64,000 nt of DNA from Streptomyces longhuiensis (GCF_020616555.1 NZ_CP085173.1:3793501-3857500), one strand, 5' to 3'; positions 51,915 through 61,728 are shown, numbered from the stretch's first letter. Notes: generated by a model from the letters alone, not told the origin. Made by a program: numbers and translations.

Positions 51915-53342
51915 TTACGGCCGCAGGGTCAGCTCGCGCTGGACGTCACGCTTGTCGAGCTTGGAGTCGTACGGGGCCAGCGGCTTGGCGGCCTGCGCGG
52001 CGGGGGCGGAGACGCCGGCCCACTTCAGGATCCGCTCCGTGGCGAACGTCTTGTCGTCGGCGTTCAGACCGGCGACGTTCGCCCCGTGGTTGGCGCCGGG
52101 GGCGGTGAGCACGTACGAGTCCGTCGAGCCCTTGCCGGGGCGGAACCGCTCGGCGCCCCACGGGTCGTTGGAGCCGTAGACGTACAGCATCCGCGTCGCG
52201 TGGTGGCGCACCCAGGAGTCCACGTCGCGCATCGCCGACGGCTGGAACTTCATCGGGATGGAGCGCGGCACGAAGTTGCGCGGCGGCTGGTAGCCGTAGC
52301 GCGACAGGTTCCCCAGCCAGGGCTGCTTGATGTCGGGGGAGCCGAGCTGCGTACCCGCCTGGTAGTAGTACGGCGTGTACGTGGCGAGGCTCTGGTCCGC
52401 GTACGAGGACCAGCCGCCGACCGCGTCGACGTAGTCGAAGAGCGCCTGGTCCGTGACCGTCGCGGCGTCGGGCACCTCGGCGCACGCCGTCTGCGACGGC
52501 TGGTACTGCCAGAAGCCCCACACCAGGTCGAGGACGGTGGCCTCGTAGGCCTTGTCCAGCGAACCGACCGTGTCCACCGTGTAGTTGTTGGCCTTCAGGT
52601 ACTCCGCGTACTTCTTCTCCAGGGCGTCACGGCGCACGAGTGTCTCGCGCTGCACGTTCTGCAGCGCCACGCGGCAGTCCTTCGGGCCGACGGTCTTGAA
52701 GAAGTCGTCGTACGCCGAGTCCTCCTTGTTCACGACGTCGTTCGGCGCGACGTACGCGACGACGCCGTCCATGTCGCGCGGGTAGAAGCGCTCGTAGTAC
52801 GTGGCCGTCATGCCGCCCTTGGAACCGCCGGTGGTCAGCCAGTTCTTGCCGTAGATCGGCTTGAGGGCCTGGTAGATGCCGTGCTGGTCACTGGCCGCCT
52901 GCCAGATGTCGAGCTTGGACCAGTCGGCCGGGGCGGGCCGGGACGGGGTGAAGTAGCGGTACTCCACGGAGATCTGGTTGCCGTCGACGATGCGGGTCGG
53001 CTCGCTGCGGCTCGGCGTCGTGGACACGTTGTAGCCGCTGGTGAACATGACCGTCGGGCGGCTGACGTCCTTGTGCAGCACGGTGATGCGCTGCTGGAAC
53101 GTGCCCTTGGACGGGTGCCGGTGGTCGACCGGCTGGGTGTAGTTGAGGACGAAGTAGCGGTAGCCGGTGTAGGGCTTCTCCTCCACCAGGCTCATGCCGG
53201 GTACGGCGAGGAGCCGGTCCTTGATATCGGTACTGGTGTCGGCGGCCGCCGGCCGGGCCTGAGCGGCGGTGGCCGCTGTGGCCGTACTCACGGTGCCTAT
53301 CAGCACCACGAGCGCCAGCAACCATCTCAGCGCATTGCGCAT
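51915..53342 (-). CDS. Secreted tripeptidyl aminopeptidase, S28/PS-10 type
   Basis: A 475-residue exported serine peptidase. A Sec signal peptide ends near ATAAQA (residues 20-27). The S28/PS-10 core follows: YRYFVLNYTQPVDHRHPSKGTFQQR, FTSGYNVS, SVEYRYFTPSRP, the nucleophile Ser in TTGGSKGGMTA, an Asp in YVYGSNDPWGAERF and His in PGANHGANVAGL. PS-10 enzymes remove tripeptides from protein N-termini outside the cell. ATG 53342 has GGGGAG upstream; an earlier ATG at 53363 overlaps promoter DNA. It is monocistronic and convergent with the lipoprotein gene. Confidence 0.93.
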   Translation of the reverse strand: MRNALRWLLALVVLIGTVSTATAATAAQARPAAADTSTDIKDRLLAVPGMSLVEEKPYTGYRYFVLNYTQPVDHRHPSKGTFQQRITVLHKDVSRPTVMFTSGYNVSTTPSRSEPTRIVDGNQISVEYRYFTPSRPAPADWSKLDIWQAASDQHGIYQALKPIYGKNWLTTGGSKGGMTATYYERFYPRDMDGVVAYVAPNDVVNKEDSAYDDFFKTVGPKDCRVALQNVQRETLVRRDALEKKYAEYLKANNYTVDTVGSLDKAYEATVLDLVWGFWQYQPSQTACAEVPDAATVTDQALFDYVDAVGGWSSYADQSLATYTPYYYQAGTQLGSPDIKQPWLGNLSRYGYQPPRNFVPRSIPMKFQPSAMRDVDSWVRHHATRMLYVYGSNDPWGAERFRPGKGSTDSYVLTAPGANHGANVAGLNADDKTFATERILKWAGVSAPAAQAAKPLAPYDSKLDKRDVQRELTLRP

Positions 53343-53461
53343 GCATACTCCCCTGTAGAACACAGATGCGCACCGGAACCTAGCGGAGGAACATCTGTTC
53401 TGTCAGGGGTTCTTGGGGTTCTGTGAGCGCACGGGGCGTACGGGGCGGGCGAGGCGCACGT

Positions 53462-53854
53462 TCAGCAGAGGATCCAGCCCGAGCTCACCGACGCCCCGCC
53501 GACCGCGCCCCTCACCCACACGCAGCGGTGGCCCGTGTGGACGGTCACCGGGCCCGCGTGGTGGGTGTAGCGCCCGCTGTCCTGGACGGGCCTGCTGCCG
53601 CGCGCCTGCACGCTGACCGACATCTTCTGCCGTACGCCGTCGCGCTTGGTGAGGGTGACCGCGCAGAGGTAGTTCCCGCTGCGGTAGAGGACCGTCCTGC
53701 CGGTGGAGAACGGCAGGGTGCGCACCTTGTGGCCGGGGCAGATCGCCGCGGCCTGGGCCGTGCCGGCGGCTGGGCCCGCGAGGGCCAACAGCGCCGAGGA
53801 GGTCAGTACTGCTGCAGCGGCCGCCAGCCGTCTGCGTATGGCGCCCTCGCTCAT
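53462..53854 (-). CDS. Small secreted Cys-containing protein, unknown
   Basis: A 130-residue protein whose N-terminus (IRRRLAAAAAVLTSSALLALAGPAAGTAQA) is a clear Sec signal peptide, cleaved near residue 37. The mature part of about 95 residues has four Cys (ICPGHK, NYLCAV, HRCVWV, GWILC), probably two disulfides, and strand-forming segments (RTLPFSTGRTVLYRSGNYLCAVTL, HHAGPVTVHTGHRCVWVRG), suggesting a small beta-sandwich. Streptomyces has many such exported proteins of unknown role. ATG 53854 follows GGAGGC; the frame is open upstream to 53917 without a ribosome site. Confidence 0.75.
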   Translation of the reverse strand: MSEGAIRRRLAAAAAVLTSSALLALAGPAAGTAQAAAICPGHKVRTLPFSTGRTVLYRSGNYLCAVTLTKRDGVRQKMSVSVQARGSRPVQDSGRYTHHAGPVTVHTGHRCVWVRGAVGGASVSSGWILC

Positions 53855-53948
53855 GCCTCCACCCACCGTCGCCCCTCCAGTCACGTGTGCCACAGCGTAC
53901 TGATGAACGGACGCCACACACAGGGCCGGTGGTTGCGCCGATCCACCG

Positions 53949-56900
53949 TCACAGCGAAGAGCTGATCTCCGCCTCCGCCTCGGGCTCGCCGGAGAAGGTC
54001 CGCCACAGCTCGGCGTACCGCCCGCCGAGCGCGAGGAGCTCGGTGTGCGTGCCGTCCTCCGCGACGCGCCCGTCGGCCATCACCACGACCCGGTCCGCGC
54101 GGGCCGCGGTGGTGAGGCGGTGCGCGACGACGAGGGTCGTGCGCTTGCCCGCTATCCGGTCCGTGGCCTGGTTGACCTGGGCCTCCGTGGCGAGGTCGAG
54201 CGCGGCGGTCGCCTCGTCGAGCAGCAGGATGTCGGGGTCGACGAGCTCGGCGCGGGCCAGGGCGATCAACTGCCGCTGCCCGGCCGACAGGTTGCGGCCG
54301 CGCTCGGCGACCTCGTGGAGGTAGCCGCCCTCGAGGGTGGCGATCATCTCGTGCGCGCCGACCGCGCGGGCCGCCGCCTCCACCTGGGCGTCGGTCGCGT
54401 CGGGGCGGCCGTAGGCGATGGCGTCGCGCACGGTGCCCTGGAAGAGGTACGCCTCCTGCGGCACGACGCCGAGGCGGTGGCGGTAGCTCGTCAGGTCGAG
54501 GGCGCGCAGGTCGGTGCCGTCCACGGTGACGCGACCCGCCGTCGGGTCGTAGAAGCGGGCGACGAGCTTGACGAGGGTCGACTTGCCCGCGCCGGTCTCG
54601 CCGACGAAGGCGACGGTCTGCCCGGCGGGGATGCGCAGGGCCACGTCGCTGAGCGCCGCCTCGGAACCGTCGGCGGCCCCGTACGCGAAGTCCACGTCCT
54701 CGAAGGCGATCTCGCCCCGCAGGGAGAGGACGTCGAGGGGTTCCTCGGCGTCCTTCGTGGACGTCGGCTCCTGGAGCAGCTCCTGGATGCGGCCGAGCGA
54801 GACGGTGGCCTGCTGGTAGCCGTCGAAGACCTGGGACAGCTGCTGCACGGGCGCGAAGAACAGGTCGATGTAGAGGAGGTACGCGACGAGCGCGCCGGTC
54901 GTCAGGGTGCCCGCCTCGACCCGGCCCGCGCCCACCATCAGGACCGCGGCAGCGGCGACGGACGACAGGAACTGCACGAACGGGAAGTACACCGAGATCA
55001 GCCACTGGCCGCGGATACGGGCGCTGCGGTAGGCGCCGCTGCGCTCGGCGAACCGCTCGGCACCCGAGCGCTCGCGCCGGAACGCCTGCACGATCCGCAG
55101 CCCGGCGACGGACTCCTGGAGGTCGGCGTTGACCACCGAGACGCGCTCACGGGCGAGTTCGTACGCCTTGACGCTGGAACGACGGAAGAAGAACGTGCCG
55201 ACGATCAGCGGCGGCAGCGTCACGAAGACGACCAGGGCGAGCTGGACGTCGATGACGAGGAGCGTGCCCATGATGCCGAAGAACGTGACGACGGAGACGA
55301 AGGCGGTGACCAGGCCCGTCTGGAGGAACGTCGACAGGGCGTCCACGTCGGTCGTCATCCGGGTCATGATGCGCCCGGTCAGCTCCCGCTCGTAGTAGTC
55401 GAGGCCGAGCCGCTGGAGCTGGGAGAAGATCTTCAGGCGCAGCGAGTAGAGGACCCGCTCACCGGTGCGTCCCGTCATCCGGGTCTCGCCGATCTGCGCG
55501 CACCACTGGACGAGGACGGTGACCAGGCCGAGCCCGGCGGCCGCCCACACGGCGCCGAGCGCGAGCTGCGAGACGCCCTCGTCGATGCCGTGCCGGATCA
55601 GCACGGGGAGCAGCAGGCCCATGCCCGCGTCGAGGGCGACGAGCACGAGGCTGATCAGCAGGGGCGCGCCGAATCCGCGCAGCAGGCGGCGCAGCCCGTA
55701 CGACTCCTCGGCCGTCACCGCGCGCGCCTCGTCGATGTCCGGGACGTCGGTCGCGGCGGGCAGGGCCTCGACCTGCGCGAGCAGTTCGGGCGTCGCGGGC
55801 ATCCCGGCGAGCGCCGGATCCTCGGCGTTCTTCGCCTCGCGGTCGCCCGTCCACAGGGCGGGGGTGATGCCTCGCTCGGCGTCGAACTCGGCGTCCAGCT
55901 CCTCGCGTACGGAGGTGTCCTCGTCGGGGAGCGCGGGCGCGACATGGCCCGGCGAGACCCCGCCGAGCTCGTCGGGGTCGGTGAGCAGGCGCCGGTAGAG
56001 GGCCGATCCGGCCTCCAGCTCCTCGTGGGTGCCGATCGCGGCGAGGCGCCCGTCGTCGAGGACGGCGATGCGGTCGGCGAGGCCGAGGGTGGAGCGGCGG
56101 TGCGCGATGAGGAGGGTGGTGCGGCCGGCCATGACGCCCCGCAGCGCCTCGTGGATCTCGTGTTCCACGCGCGCGTCGACGGCGGACGTGGCGTCGTCGA
56201 GGACGAGGAGGCGGGGGTCGGTGAGGATGGCGCGGGCGAGCGCGATGCGCTGGCGCTGGCCGCCGGAGAGTGTGAGGCCGTGCTCGCCGACGGTCGTGTC
56301 GTAGCCGTCGGGGAGCTCCGCGATGAAGCGGTCGGCCTGGGCGGCGCGGGCCGCGGTCTCGATCTGCTCGTCGCTCGCGTCGGGTGCGCCGTACGCGATG
56401 TTCGCGCGGATGGTGTCGGAGAAGAGGAACGAGTCCTCGGGCACGAGCCCGATCGCGGCCCGCAGCGAGTCGAGGGTCAGTTCGCGCACGTCGTGTCCGC
56501 CCACGAGGACGGCGCCGTGCGTGACGTCGTAGAAGCGCGGCAGGAGCAGCGACACGGTCGACTTGCCGGAGCCGGAGGAGCCGACGACGGCGAGGGTCTC
56601 GCCGGCCGGGATCTCGAAGGACAGTCCGTCGAGTACGGCGCGGTCGGTGCCCTCGTACGAGAACGACACGTCGTCGAACTCGACGGTCGCGGGGGCGTCG
56701 GCGGGCAGTTCCTTCTTGCCGTCCTCGAGGGACGGCTCCGTGTCGATCAGTTCGAGGACGCGCTCGACGCCGGCGCGGGCCTGCTGGCCGACGGTCAGGA
56801 CCATGGCGAGCATGCGGACGGGGCCGACGAGCTGGGCGAGGTAGCTGGAGAACGCGACGAACGTGCCGAGCGTGATCTGGCCGCGGACGGCGAGCCAGCC

Positions 56901-57689
56901 GCCGAGCGCGAGCATCGCGACCTGACCGAGGGCGGGCACGGCCTGGAGTGCGGGGGTGAACTTGGAGTTCAGGCGGATGGTGCGCAGGCGGCCGGCGAAC
57001 AGCCGCCGCCCGACCTCCCTGAGCTTCCCGGTCTCCTGGTCCTCCTGCCCGAAGCCCTTCACGACGCGCACGCCGGAGACGGCCCCGTCCACGACCCCGG
57101 CGACGGCGGCGGCCTGCGCCTGCGCGTACCAGGTGGCGGGGTGGAGGCGGGAGCGGCTGCGCTTGGCGATGAACCAGAGGGCGGGGGCGACGGCGAGCGC
57201 GACGAGGGTGAGCGGCAGGGACAGCCACGCCATGATCACGAGGGAGATCAGGAAGAGCAGGACGTTCCCGATGGTCATCGGGAGCATGAAGAGCAGGCCC
57301 TGGATGAGCTGGAGGTCACTGGTCGCGCGGCCGACGACCTGGCCGGTGGACAGCTCGTCCTGGCGCCGGCCGTCGAGCCGGGTGATCGTTCCGTACATCT
57401 CGTTGCGCAGGTCGTGCTGGACGTCGAGTGCGAGGCGGCCGCCGTAGTAGCGGCGGATGTAGGTGAAGACGTAGACGACGAGGGCGGCGCCGATCAGGGC
57501 GCCCGCCCACGGGGCCATGGAGCGGGTGTGGTCCTGGACCACGTCATCGATGATCACCTTGGTGATCAGGGGCACCAGCGCCATGACGGCCATGCCGCCC
57601 AGGGACGCCCCGAGCGCGAGCACGACGTCCTTCGGGTACCGCCACGCGTACCCGGCGAGCCGCCGACCCCAGCCCCGTTGCTCCGCCAC
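53949..57689 (-). CDS. Fused double ABC exporter (TMD-NBD-TMD-NBD), asymmetric ATP sites
   Basis: A 1246-residue protein holding two complete half-exporters. NBD1: Walker A GSSGSGKST (370-378), LSGGQ (474-478), but Walker B is LLVLDDATS (Asp498-Asp499) with Asp in place of the catalytic Glu, and the Q-loop reads VPED instead of VPQ. NBD2: Walker A GETGAGKST, normal VPQE Q-loop, LLLDEATAALD with Glu, but a deviating LSAGQ signature. The mismatches combine in one composite site (NBD1 Walker with NBD2 signature), as in heterodimeric exporters. An acidic linker joins the halves. GTG 57689 follows AGGAGG. The substrate is unknown, probably a drug, lipid or peptide. Confidence 0.94.
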   Translation of the reverse strand: MAEQRGWGRRLAGYAWRYPKDVVLALGASLGGMAVMALVPLITKVIIDDVVQDHTRSMAPWAGALIGAALVVYVFTYIRRYYGGRLALDVQHDLRNEMYGTITRLDGRRQDELSTGQVVGRATSDLQLIQGLLFMLPMTIGNVLLFLISLVIMAWLSLPLTLVALAVAPALWFIAKRSRSRLHPATWYAQAQAAAVAGVVDGAVSGVRVVKGFGQEDQETGKLREVGRRLFAGRLRTIRLNSKFTPALQAVPALGQVAMLALGGWLAVRGQITLGTFVAFSSYLAQLVGPVRMLAMVLTVGQQARAGVERVLELIDTEPSLEDGKKELPADAPATVEFDDVSFSYEGTDRAVLDGLSFEIPAGETLAVVGSSGSGKSTVSLLLPRFYDVTHGAVLVGGHDVRELTLDSLRAAIGLVPEDSFLFSDTIRANIAYGAPDASDEQIETAARAAQADRFIAELPDGYDTTVGEHGLTLSGGQRQRIALARAILTDPRLLVLDDATSAVDARVEHEIHEALRGVMAGRTTLLIAHRRSTLGLADRIAVLDDGRLAAIGTHEELEAGSALYRRLLTDPDELGGVSPGHVAPALPDEDTSVREELDAEFDAERGITPALWTGDREAKNAEDPALAGMPATPELLAQVEALPAATDVPDIDEARAVTAEESYGLRRLLRGFGAPLLISLVLVALDAGMGLLLPVLIRHGIDEGVSQLALGAVWAAAGLGLVTVLVQWCAQIGETRMTGRTGERVLYSLRLKIFSQLQRLGLDYYERELTGRIMTRMTTDVDALSTFLQTGLVTAFVSVVTFFGIMGTLLVIDVQLALVVFVTLPPLIVGTFFFRRSSVKAYELARERVSVVNADLQESVAGLRIVQAFRRERSGAERFAERSGAYRSARIRGQWLISVYFPFVQFLSSVAAAAVLMVGAGRVEAGTLTTGALVAYLLYIDLFFAPVQQLSQVFDGYQQATVSLGRIQELLQEPTSTKDAEEPLDVLSLRGEIAFEDVDFAYGAADGSEAALSDVALRIPAGQTVAFVGETGAGKSTLVKLVARFYDPTAGRVTVDGTDLRALDLTSYRHRLGVVPQEAYLFQGTVRDAIAYGRPDATDAQVEAAARAVGAHEMIATLEGGYLHEVAERGRNLSAGQRQLIALARAELVDPDILLLDEATAALDLATEAQVNQATDRIAGKRTTLVVAHRLTTAARADRVVVMADGRVAEDGTHTELLALGGRYAELWRTFSGEPEAEAEISSSL

Positions 57690-57780
57690 GTGTCCGCCTC
57701 CTGTTGTCCTGACCTGCCGAGAGGCCCAACGCGGAGACCGGCGGATTTCATCCCGCCGCAACAAAACGGGGAGCAGACCG

Positions 57781-57815
57781 GGACCAAGGACGGAGGCCGC
57801 CCGGTCCTTTGGTCC
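57781..57815. terminator. Hairpin after the beta-lactamase-fold gene
   Basis: GGACCAAGGAC (57781-57791) pairs with GTCCTTTGGTCC (57804-57815) with one bulged T, 50 bases past the stop at 57864 on the minus strand and upstream of the double ABC exporter start. Confidence 0.45.
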
Positions 57816-57863
57816 TCGGCCGGCCCCCGTGCCCGCGGGTCGGTGCCGCGGTCACTTGTGCGG

Positions 57864-58790
57864 TCACTTCTGCGGTACGGCGACGAACGCCTCCTTGGGC
57901 GTGCTGGTCGGCGTATAGCGGGACGAGGCCGCGGCGGTCGGCGTCAGGTCCTTGTGGATGACCCGCGCCACGGCCTGGATCGTGTCCACGCCGTAACTCA
58001 TCGTGCTGTTGCCGTGCGTCAGGACAGAGATCGTGTAGTCGTGTCCGCCGCCCTGGAACGCGCCGATGCTGTGCACGCGCCAGCCGTACGTGGAGCGCTG
58101 CAGCCAGCCGTTCTTGACGTGTACGGCGACGGACGAGGGCGCGCCGGCCGGGGTGCCCCACCGCTGCGACGAGACGACCTTGCCCATGAGCTTGAGGATG
58201 TAGGCGCGGGAGTTGTCGCTGAGGACGGTGTTCTTGGCGGTGACCAGCGAGAGCAGCTTCTGCTCGTCCTGGACGTTGATCTGGGTCAGCCCCCAGTAGC
58301 CACCCGATCCCGGCACGGTCCGTGTCATCCCGGCGGCCTTCAGGAAGCCCTTCACCTTGGTGGTGCCGAGCTGCTTCCACAGCGATGTGGTGGCCGCGTT
58401 GTCCGACTTGGTGATCATGGCGGTGGCGAGGTTCGCCTCGCGCGTGGTCAGATACCGGTTGGTCTTCTTGGCGTCCCACAGCAGCGTGGCGAGGACGGTC
58501 ACCTTCACGACACTGGCGGAGTCGTACGAGGACGTGGCCCGAAGCGCGCACGTGGTGTTCGTGGTCCGGTCGAAGAGCCCGACCGCGACGGTCCCCTTAC
58601 GGCTCGCGAGGGCGGCGGTGATGTCCTTCTGCAGCTTGGCCGCGAGCCCGGCCTTGCCGGAGGTGCAGGTGACCTGTGGCGCGGTGGCGGCGGACGCGGG
58701 CGCGGCCCCCGCGACGACGGGCACGAGCACCCCGGCGGCGATGACCGCCGGAAGCACGCGGGCAGCACGTATGGATATTCGGCGCGTCAT
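57864..58790 (-). CDS. Secreted beta-lactamase-fold serine hydrolase, class A-like
   Basis: A 308-residue exported protein. The signal peptide ends at PASAA (residue 35). The penicillin-recognising fold is evident: SVVK (Ser93, Lys96), SDN (129-131), and VKNG (226-228) in place of KTG. I find no ExxLN omega-loop motif with the deacylating Glu of class A beta-lactamases, so true beta-lactamase activity is doubtful; a cell-wall or ester hydrolase is more likely. ATG 58790 has GGGGGGAAA upstream. It lies downstream of nothing co-transcribed and upstream of the double ABC exporter on the same strand, separated by a hairpin. Confidence 0.87.
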   Translation of the reverse strand: MTRRISIRAARVLPAVIAAGVLVPVVAGAAPASAATAPQVTCTSGKAGLAAKLQKDITAALASRKGTVAVGLFDRTTNTTCALRATSSYDSASVVKVTVLATLLWDAKKTNRYLTTREANLATAMITKSDNAATTSLWKQLGTTKVKGFLKAAGMTRTVPGSGGYWGLTQINVQDEQKLLSLVTAKNTVLSDNSRAYILKLMGKVVSSQRWGTPAGAPSSVAVHVKNGWLQRSTYGWRVHSIGAFQGGGHDYTISVLTHGNSTMSYGVDTIQAVARVIHKDLTPTAAASSRYTPTSTPKEAFVAVPQK

Positions 58791-58952
58791 GCGTTTCCCC
58801 CCAGATTCGAACCGAGCACGCCTCCAGCGCACTCGCCTCACATGACACCGAATGAGGGCGAAGGGTTGTACGGACCCCGACAGATCCGGGAGCGAGTCAT
58901 GAAGCTGCTCGGCACCGCGTAGACCAACCCCTGGCGGATCAGGGGCCGGAAA

Positions 58953-58993
58953 CGCGACGGCCCCCGGGAAGACATCTCCCGGGGGCCGTCGCG
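58953..58993. terminator. Perfect 17-bp hairpin terminator
   Basis: CGCGACGGCCCCCGGGA (58953-58969) is the exact reverse complement of 58977-58993, with a seven-base loop. It follows the ThDP enzyme gene (minus strand, stop 59018) by 25 bases. Confidence 0.8.
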
Positions 58994-59017
58994 TGATCGA
59001 CCGATCGGCTGATCGCC

Positions 59018-60691
59018 TCAGCCCAGATGCGTGGGCGCGAACATCTTCAGCAGTGCGGGGAGCACCACGACCGACGGGCCCGGTTCCGCGAGGGCCTTGG
59101 CCAGGTCCTCCTGGAGCGTCTCGGGGGACGTCCGTACGCCCGGGACCCCGAAGGACTCGGCGAGCGCCACGAAGTCCGGGCGCGAGAGCTCCGTCGCCGT
59201 GGCTTCGCCGAACGCGTCCGTCATGTACTCGCGCAGGATGCCGTAGCCGCCGTCGTCCACGATCAGCCAGGTCACCGGCAGGTTGTACTGCTTCGCCGTG
59301 GCCAGTTCCGCGATCGAGTACATCGCGCCGCCGTCGCCCGAGACCGCGAGGACCGGCTTCGACGGGTCGGCCGCGGCGGCGCCGAGCGCGGCCGGGAAGC
59401 CGTAGCCGAGGCCGCCCGCGCCCTGCGCCGAGTGCAGCGCGCCCGGCCATGCCGACCAGGCCCAGTACGCCAGGATCGTCATGTCCCAGAAGGAGGGGGA
59501 GGACGCCGGGAGGGCCGCCCGCACAGATCCCAGGATCTCGCGTTCGAAGGCCAGGTCCTGGCCGTCGAGGCGTTCGCGGACCGCGGCCAGGAGCGTCGCG
59601 ACCCGTTCGGGCGCCGACGGGTCCGGCCGTTCCGTGACCGTCTCCAGGAGCGCCGAGAGCGCCAGGCGCGCGTCGGCGTGGATGCCGAGCGCCGGGTGGT
59701 TGGACTCCAGCTTCCCGGCGTCCGCCTCGATCTGGATCACCCGGCCGCGCGGCGCGAACGTGTGGTAGTTCGAGGAGAGTTCGCCCAGGCCGGAGCCGAC
59801 GACGAGGAGGACGTCGGCGTCCTCCAGGAGGTCCGTCGTGTGTCGGTCCTCCATCCACGACTGGAGCGAGAGCGGGTGCTCCCAGGGGAACGCGCCCTTG
59901 CCGCCGAAGGTGCACACGACCGGGGCGTCGATCTTCTCCGCGAGCGCGACCAGCTTGCCGCTCGCGTCCGACCGTACGACGCCGCCGCCCGCGATGATCA
60001 CGGGACGCTCGGCGCGCGACAGCAGGTCGGCTGCCACGGCGGTCAGTTCGGGGCGCGGCACGAGGTCGCGCGGGGTCGCGTCCATCGCCGTGACGACCGG
60101 AAGGGCCGTCTGCGCGAGGAGCACGTCCTGCGGGATCTCCACCCAGACCGGGCCGTGCGGCGCGGTGAGGGCGGACTCCCAGGCGGCGGCGATCGCGGAG
60201 GGGATCTGCGACTGCGTCCGCACGGTGTGGACGGACTTGACCACGTCCCGGAACGAGGCCTGCTGGTCGCGGAGTTCGTGCAGATAGCCGTGGCGTCCGC
60301 CGCCGAGCCCCGCGACCGGGATCTGACTGCCGATGGCCAGGACCGGCGCCGAGGCGGCCGCCGCCTCCTGGAGCGCGGCGAGCGACATCAGCGCGCCGGG
60401 TCCGGTGGAGAGCAGGAGGGGCGCGACCTCACCGGTCACGCGCCCGTACGCGTCGGCCGCGAAGCCCGCGTTGTTCTCCACGCGCAGGCCCACGTACCGC
60501 AGGTCCGAGCGGCGCAGCGCGTCGAACATGCCGAGCGCGTGCTGGCCGGGGAGCCCGAAGACGGTGGACGCGCCGAGGCCGTGCAGCGTCTCGACGACGA
60601 GGTCGCCGCCGTTGCGGCCGGGCGGCGGGTTCAGCGCGGCTTCGGTCTGTGCCTCGGTGGGCAGCAGTTCCAGGTCGTGGTCGTGCGTCAC
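59018..60691 (-). CDS. Thiamine-diphosphate-dependent enzyme (acetolactate synthase-like; candidate 2-ketoarginine decarboxylase)
   Basis: A 557-residue ThDP enzyme. The Pyr domain has [17 protein letters not shown] and the activating Glu in [15 protein letters not shown]; the central FAD/nucleotide-like domain follows; the PP domain carries [15 protein letters not shown] with LIVDDGGYG, where the motif's Asn is replaced by Asp-Asp. Homologues are annotated acetolactate synthase, but the context argues otherwise: GTG 60691 overlaps the stop of an agmatinase-family ureohydrolase gene (GTGA). In Pseudomonas, AruI, an acetolactate-synthase-like enzyme of about 560 residues, decarboxylates 2-ketoarginine toward guanidinobutyrate, the substrate of guanidinobutyrase. 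I propose a similar role; it is untested. Confidence 0.85.
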   Translation of the reverse strand: MTHDHDLELLPTEAQTEAALNPPPGRNGGDLVVETLHGLGASTVFGLPGQHALGMFDALRRSDLRYVGLRVENNAGFAADAYGRVTGEVAPLLLSTGPGALMSLAALQEAAAASAPVLAIGSQIPVAGLGGGRHGYLHELRDQQASFRDVVKSVHTVRTQSQIPSAIAAAWESALTAPHGPVWVEIPQDVLLAQTALPVVTAMDATPRDLVPRPELTAVAADLLSRAERPVIIAGGGVVRSDASGKLVALAEKIDAPVVCTFGGKGAFPWEHPLSLQSWMEDRHTTDLLEDADVLLVVGSGLGELSSNYHTFAPRGRVIQIEADAGKLESNHPALGIHADARLALSALLETVTERPDPSAPERVATLLAAVRERLDGQDLAFEREILGSVRAALPASSPSFWDMTILAYWAWSAWPGALHSAQGAGGLGYGFPAALGAAAADPSKPVLAVSGDGGAMYSIAELATAKQYNLPVTWLIVDDGGYGILREYMTDAFGEATATELSRPDFVALAESFGVPGVRTSPETLQEDLAKALAEPGPSVVVLPALLKMFAPTHLG

Positions 60692-61656
60692 TTGCCCCTG
60701 GCCTCCGCGATCTGACGGGACATGATCGTCGTCAGCTCGTACGCGGTGTGCGAGGCGGCGACGGCGGTGATCTCCGCGTGGTCGTAGGCCGGGGCGACCT
60801 CGACGACGTCGGCGGAGACGAGGTTGCAGGACGACAGGCCGCGCAGGATCTCCAGGAGCTCGCGCGAGGTCATGCCGCCGGCCTCGGGGGTGCCGGTGCC
60901 GGGCGCGTGGGCCGGGTCGAGGCAGTCGATGTCGATGGAGATGTACAGCGGGCGGTCGCCGATGCGCTGGCGCAGCTGGTCGGCGACCTCGTCGGCGCCG
61001 CGGCGGTAGATGTCCGCCGAGGTGACGATGCCGAAGCCCATCTTCTCGTCGTCGGTGAGGTCCTGCTTGCCGTACAGCGGGCCGCGCGTGCCGACGTGGG
61101 AGAGCGCCTCGGTGTCGAGGATGCCCTCCTCGACGGCGCGGCGGAACGGGGTGCCGTGCGTGTACTCGGCGCCGAAGTACGTGTCCCACGTGTCGAGGTG
61201 CGCGTCGAAGTGGAGCAGCGCGACCGGGCCGTGCTTCTTGGCGACCGAGCGCAGCAGCGGCAGCGCGATGGTGTGGTCGCCGCCGAGCGTCATCATGCGG
61301 GCGCCGGTGCCGAGGAGGTCGTCGGCCGCGGCCTCGATCGTCTCGACGGCCTCGTTGATGTTGAACGGGTTGGCCGCTATGTCACCGGCGTCCGCGACCT
61401 GCGCGAGGGCGAACGGGGAGGCGTCCTGCGCCGGGTTGTAGGGGCGCAGCAGCCGGGACGCCTCGCGGATCGCGTTGCCGCCGAAGCGGGCGCCCGGCCG
61501 GTACGAGACGCCCGTGTCGAAGGGCACGCCCACGACGGCCACGTCCGCGGTGCCCACCTCGTCGAGGCGGGGCAGCCGGGCGAAGGTGGCGGGACCGGCG
61601 TACCGCGGGACGCGGGAGGAGTCGACCGGACCGCGGGGCGTCTCGTTGCTGCTCAT
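60688..61656 (-). CDS. speB: Agmatinase-family ureohydrolase (agmatinase or guanidinobutyrase)
   Basis: A Mn2+ enzyme that cleaves urea from a guanidino compound. The 322-residue ureohydrolase shows every metal motif: [21 protein letters not shown] (DAHxD) and [16 protein letters not shown] (SxDxDxxDPxxAPG), plus GGMTSREL and the C-terminal [13 protein letters not shown]. Agmatinase and guanidinobutyrase are not separable by motif. ATG 61656 is behind AGAAGG. A GTGA overlap couples it to the ThDP enzyme; the symporter gene lies upstream on the same strand after a hairpin. The symbol is given for the family only. Confidence 0.9.
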   Translation of the reverse strand: MSSNETPRGPVDSSRVPRYAGPATFARLPRLDEVGTADVAVVGVPFDTGVSYRPGARFGGNAIREASRLLRPYNPAQDASPFALAQVADAGDIAANPFNINEAVETIEAAADDLLGTGARMMTLGGDHTIALPLLRSVAKKHGPVALLHFDAHLDTWDTYFGAEYTHGTPFRRAVEEGILDTEALSHVGTRGPLYGKQDLTDDEKMGFGIVTSADIYRRGADEVADQLRQRIGDRPLYISIDIDCLDPAHAPGTGTPEAGGMTSRELLEILRGLSSCNLVSADVVEVAPAYDHAEITAVAASHTAYELTTIMSRQIAEARGK

Positions 61657-61685
61657 GCGAATTGCCTTCTTTCCTACGCTTCTTG

Positions 61686-61719
61686 GCGCCGCGCAGCCCT
61701 TGGCGGGGCTGCGCGGCGC
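61686..61719. terminator. Intergenic hairpin between symporter and ureohydrolase
   Basis: GCGCCGCGCAGCCC (61686-61699) and GGGCTGCGCGGCGC (61706-61719) pair perfectly across a six-base loop. It begins nine bases after the symporter stop and ends about 30 bases before the ureohydrolase start, so it may partially terminate or stabilise the upstream message and lower downstream expression. Confidence 0.6.
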
Positions 61720-61728
61720 TTGACGAAT

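Noticed and set aside
47074..52179. A 1701-codon plus-strand frame across the EamA, LysR, GH3 and lipoprotein genes.
   Set aside because: It crosses four recognised genes in other frames or strands and encodes only Arg/Ala/Gly-rich sequence; a high-GC shadow frame.
54045..58922. A 1625-codon plus-strand open frame opposite the double ABC exporter.
   Set aside because: It is antisense to a protein with full ABC motifs. Long open antisense frames are expected at this G+C content, and its translation is low-complexity Arg/Gly/Asp/Glu-rich.
59018..60691. Calling the ThDP enzyme an acetolactate synthase (ilvB).
   Set aside because: There is no ilvN or ilvC neighbour, and it is translationally coupled to a ureohydrolase; the PP-motif ending also differs. 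The family name alone is not enough.
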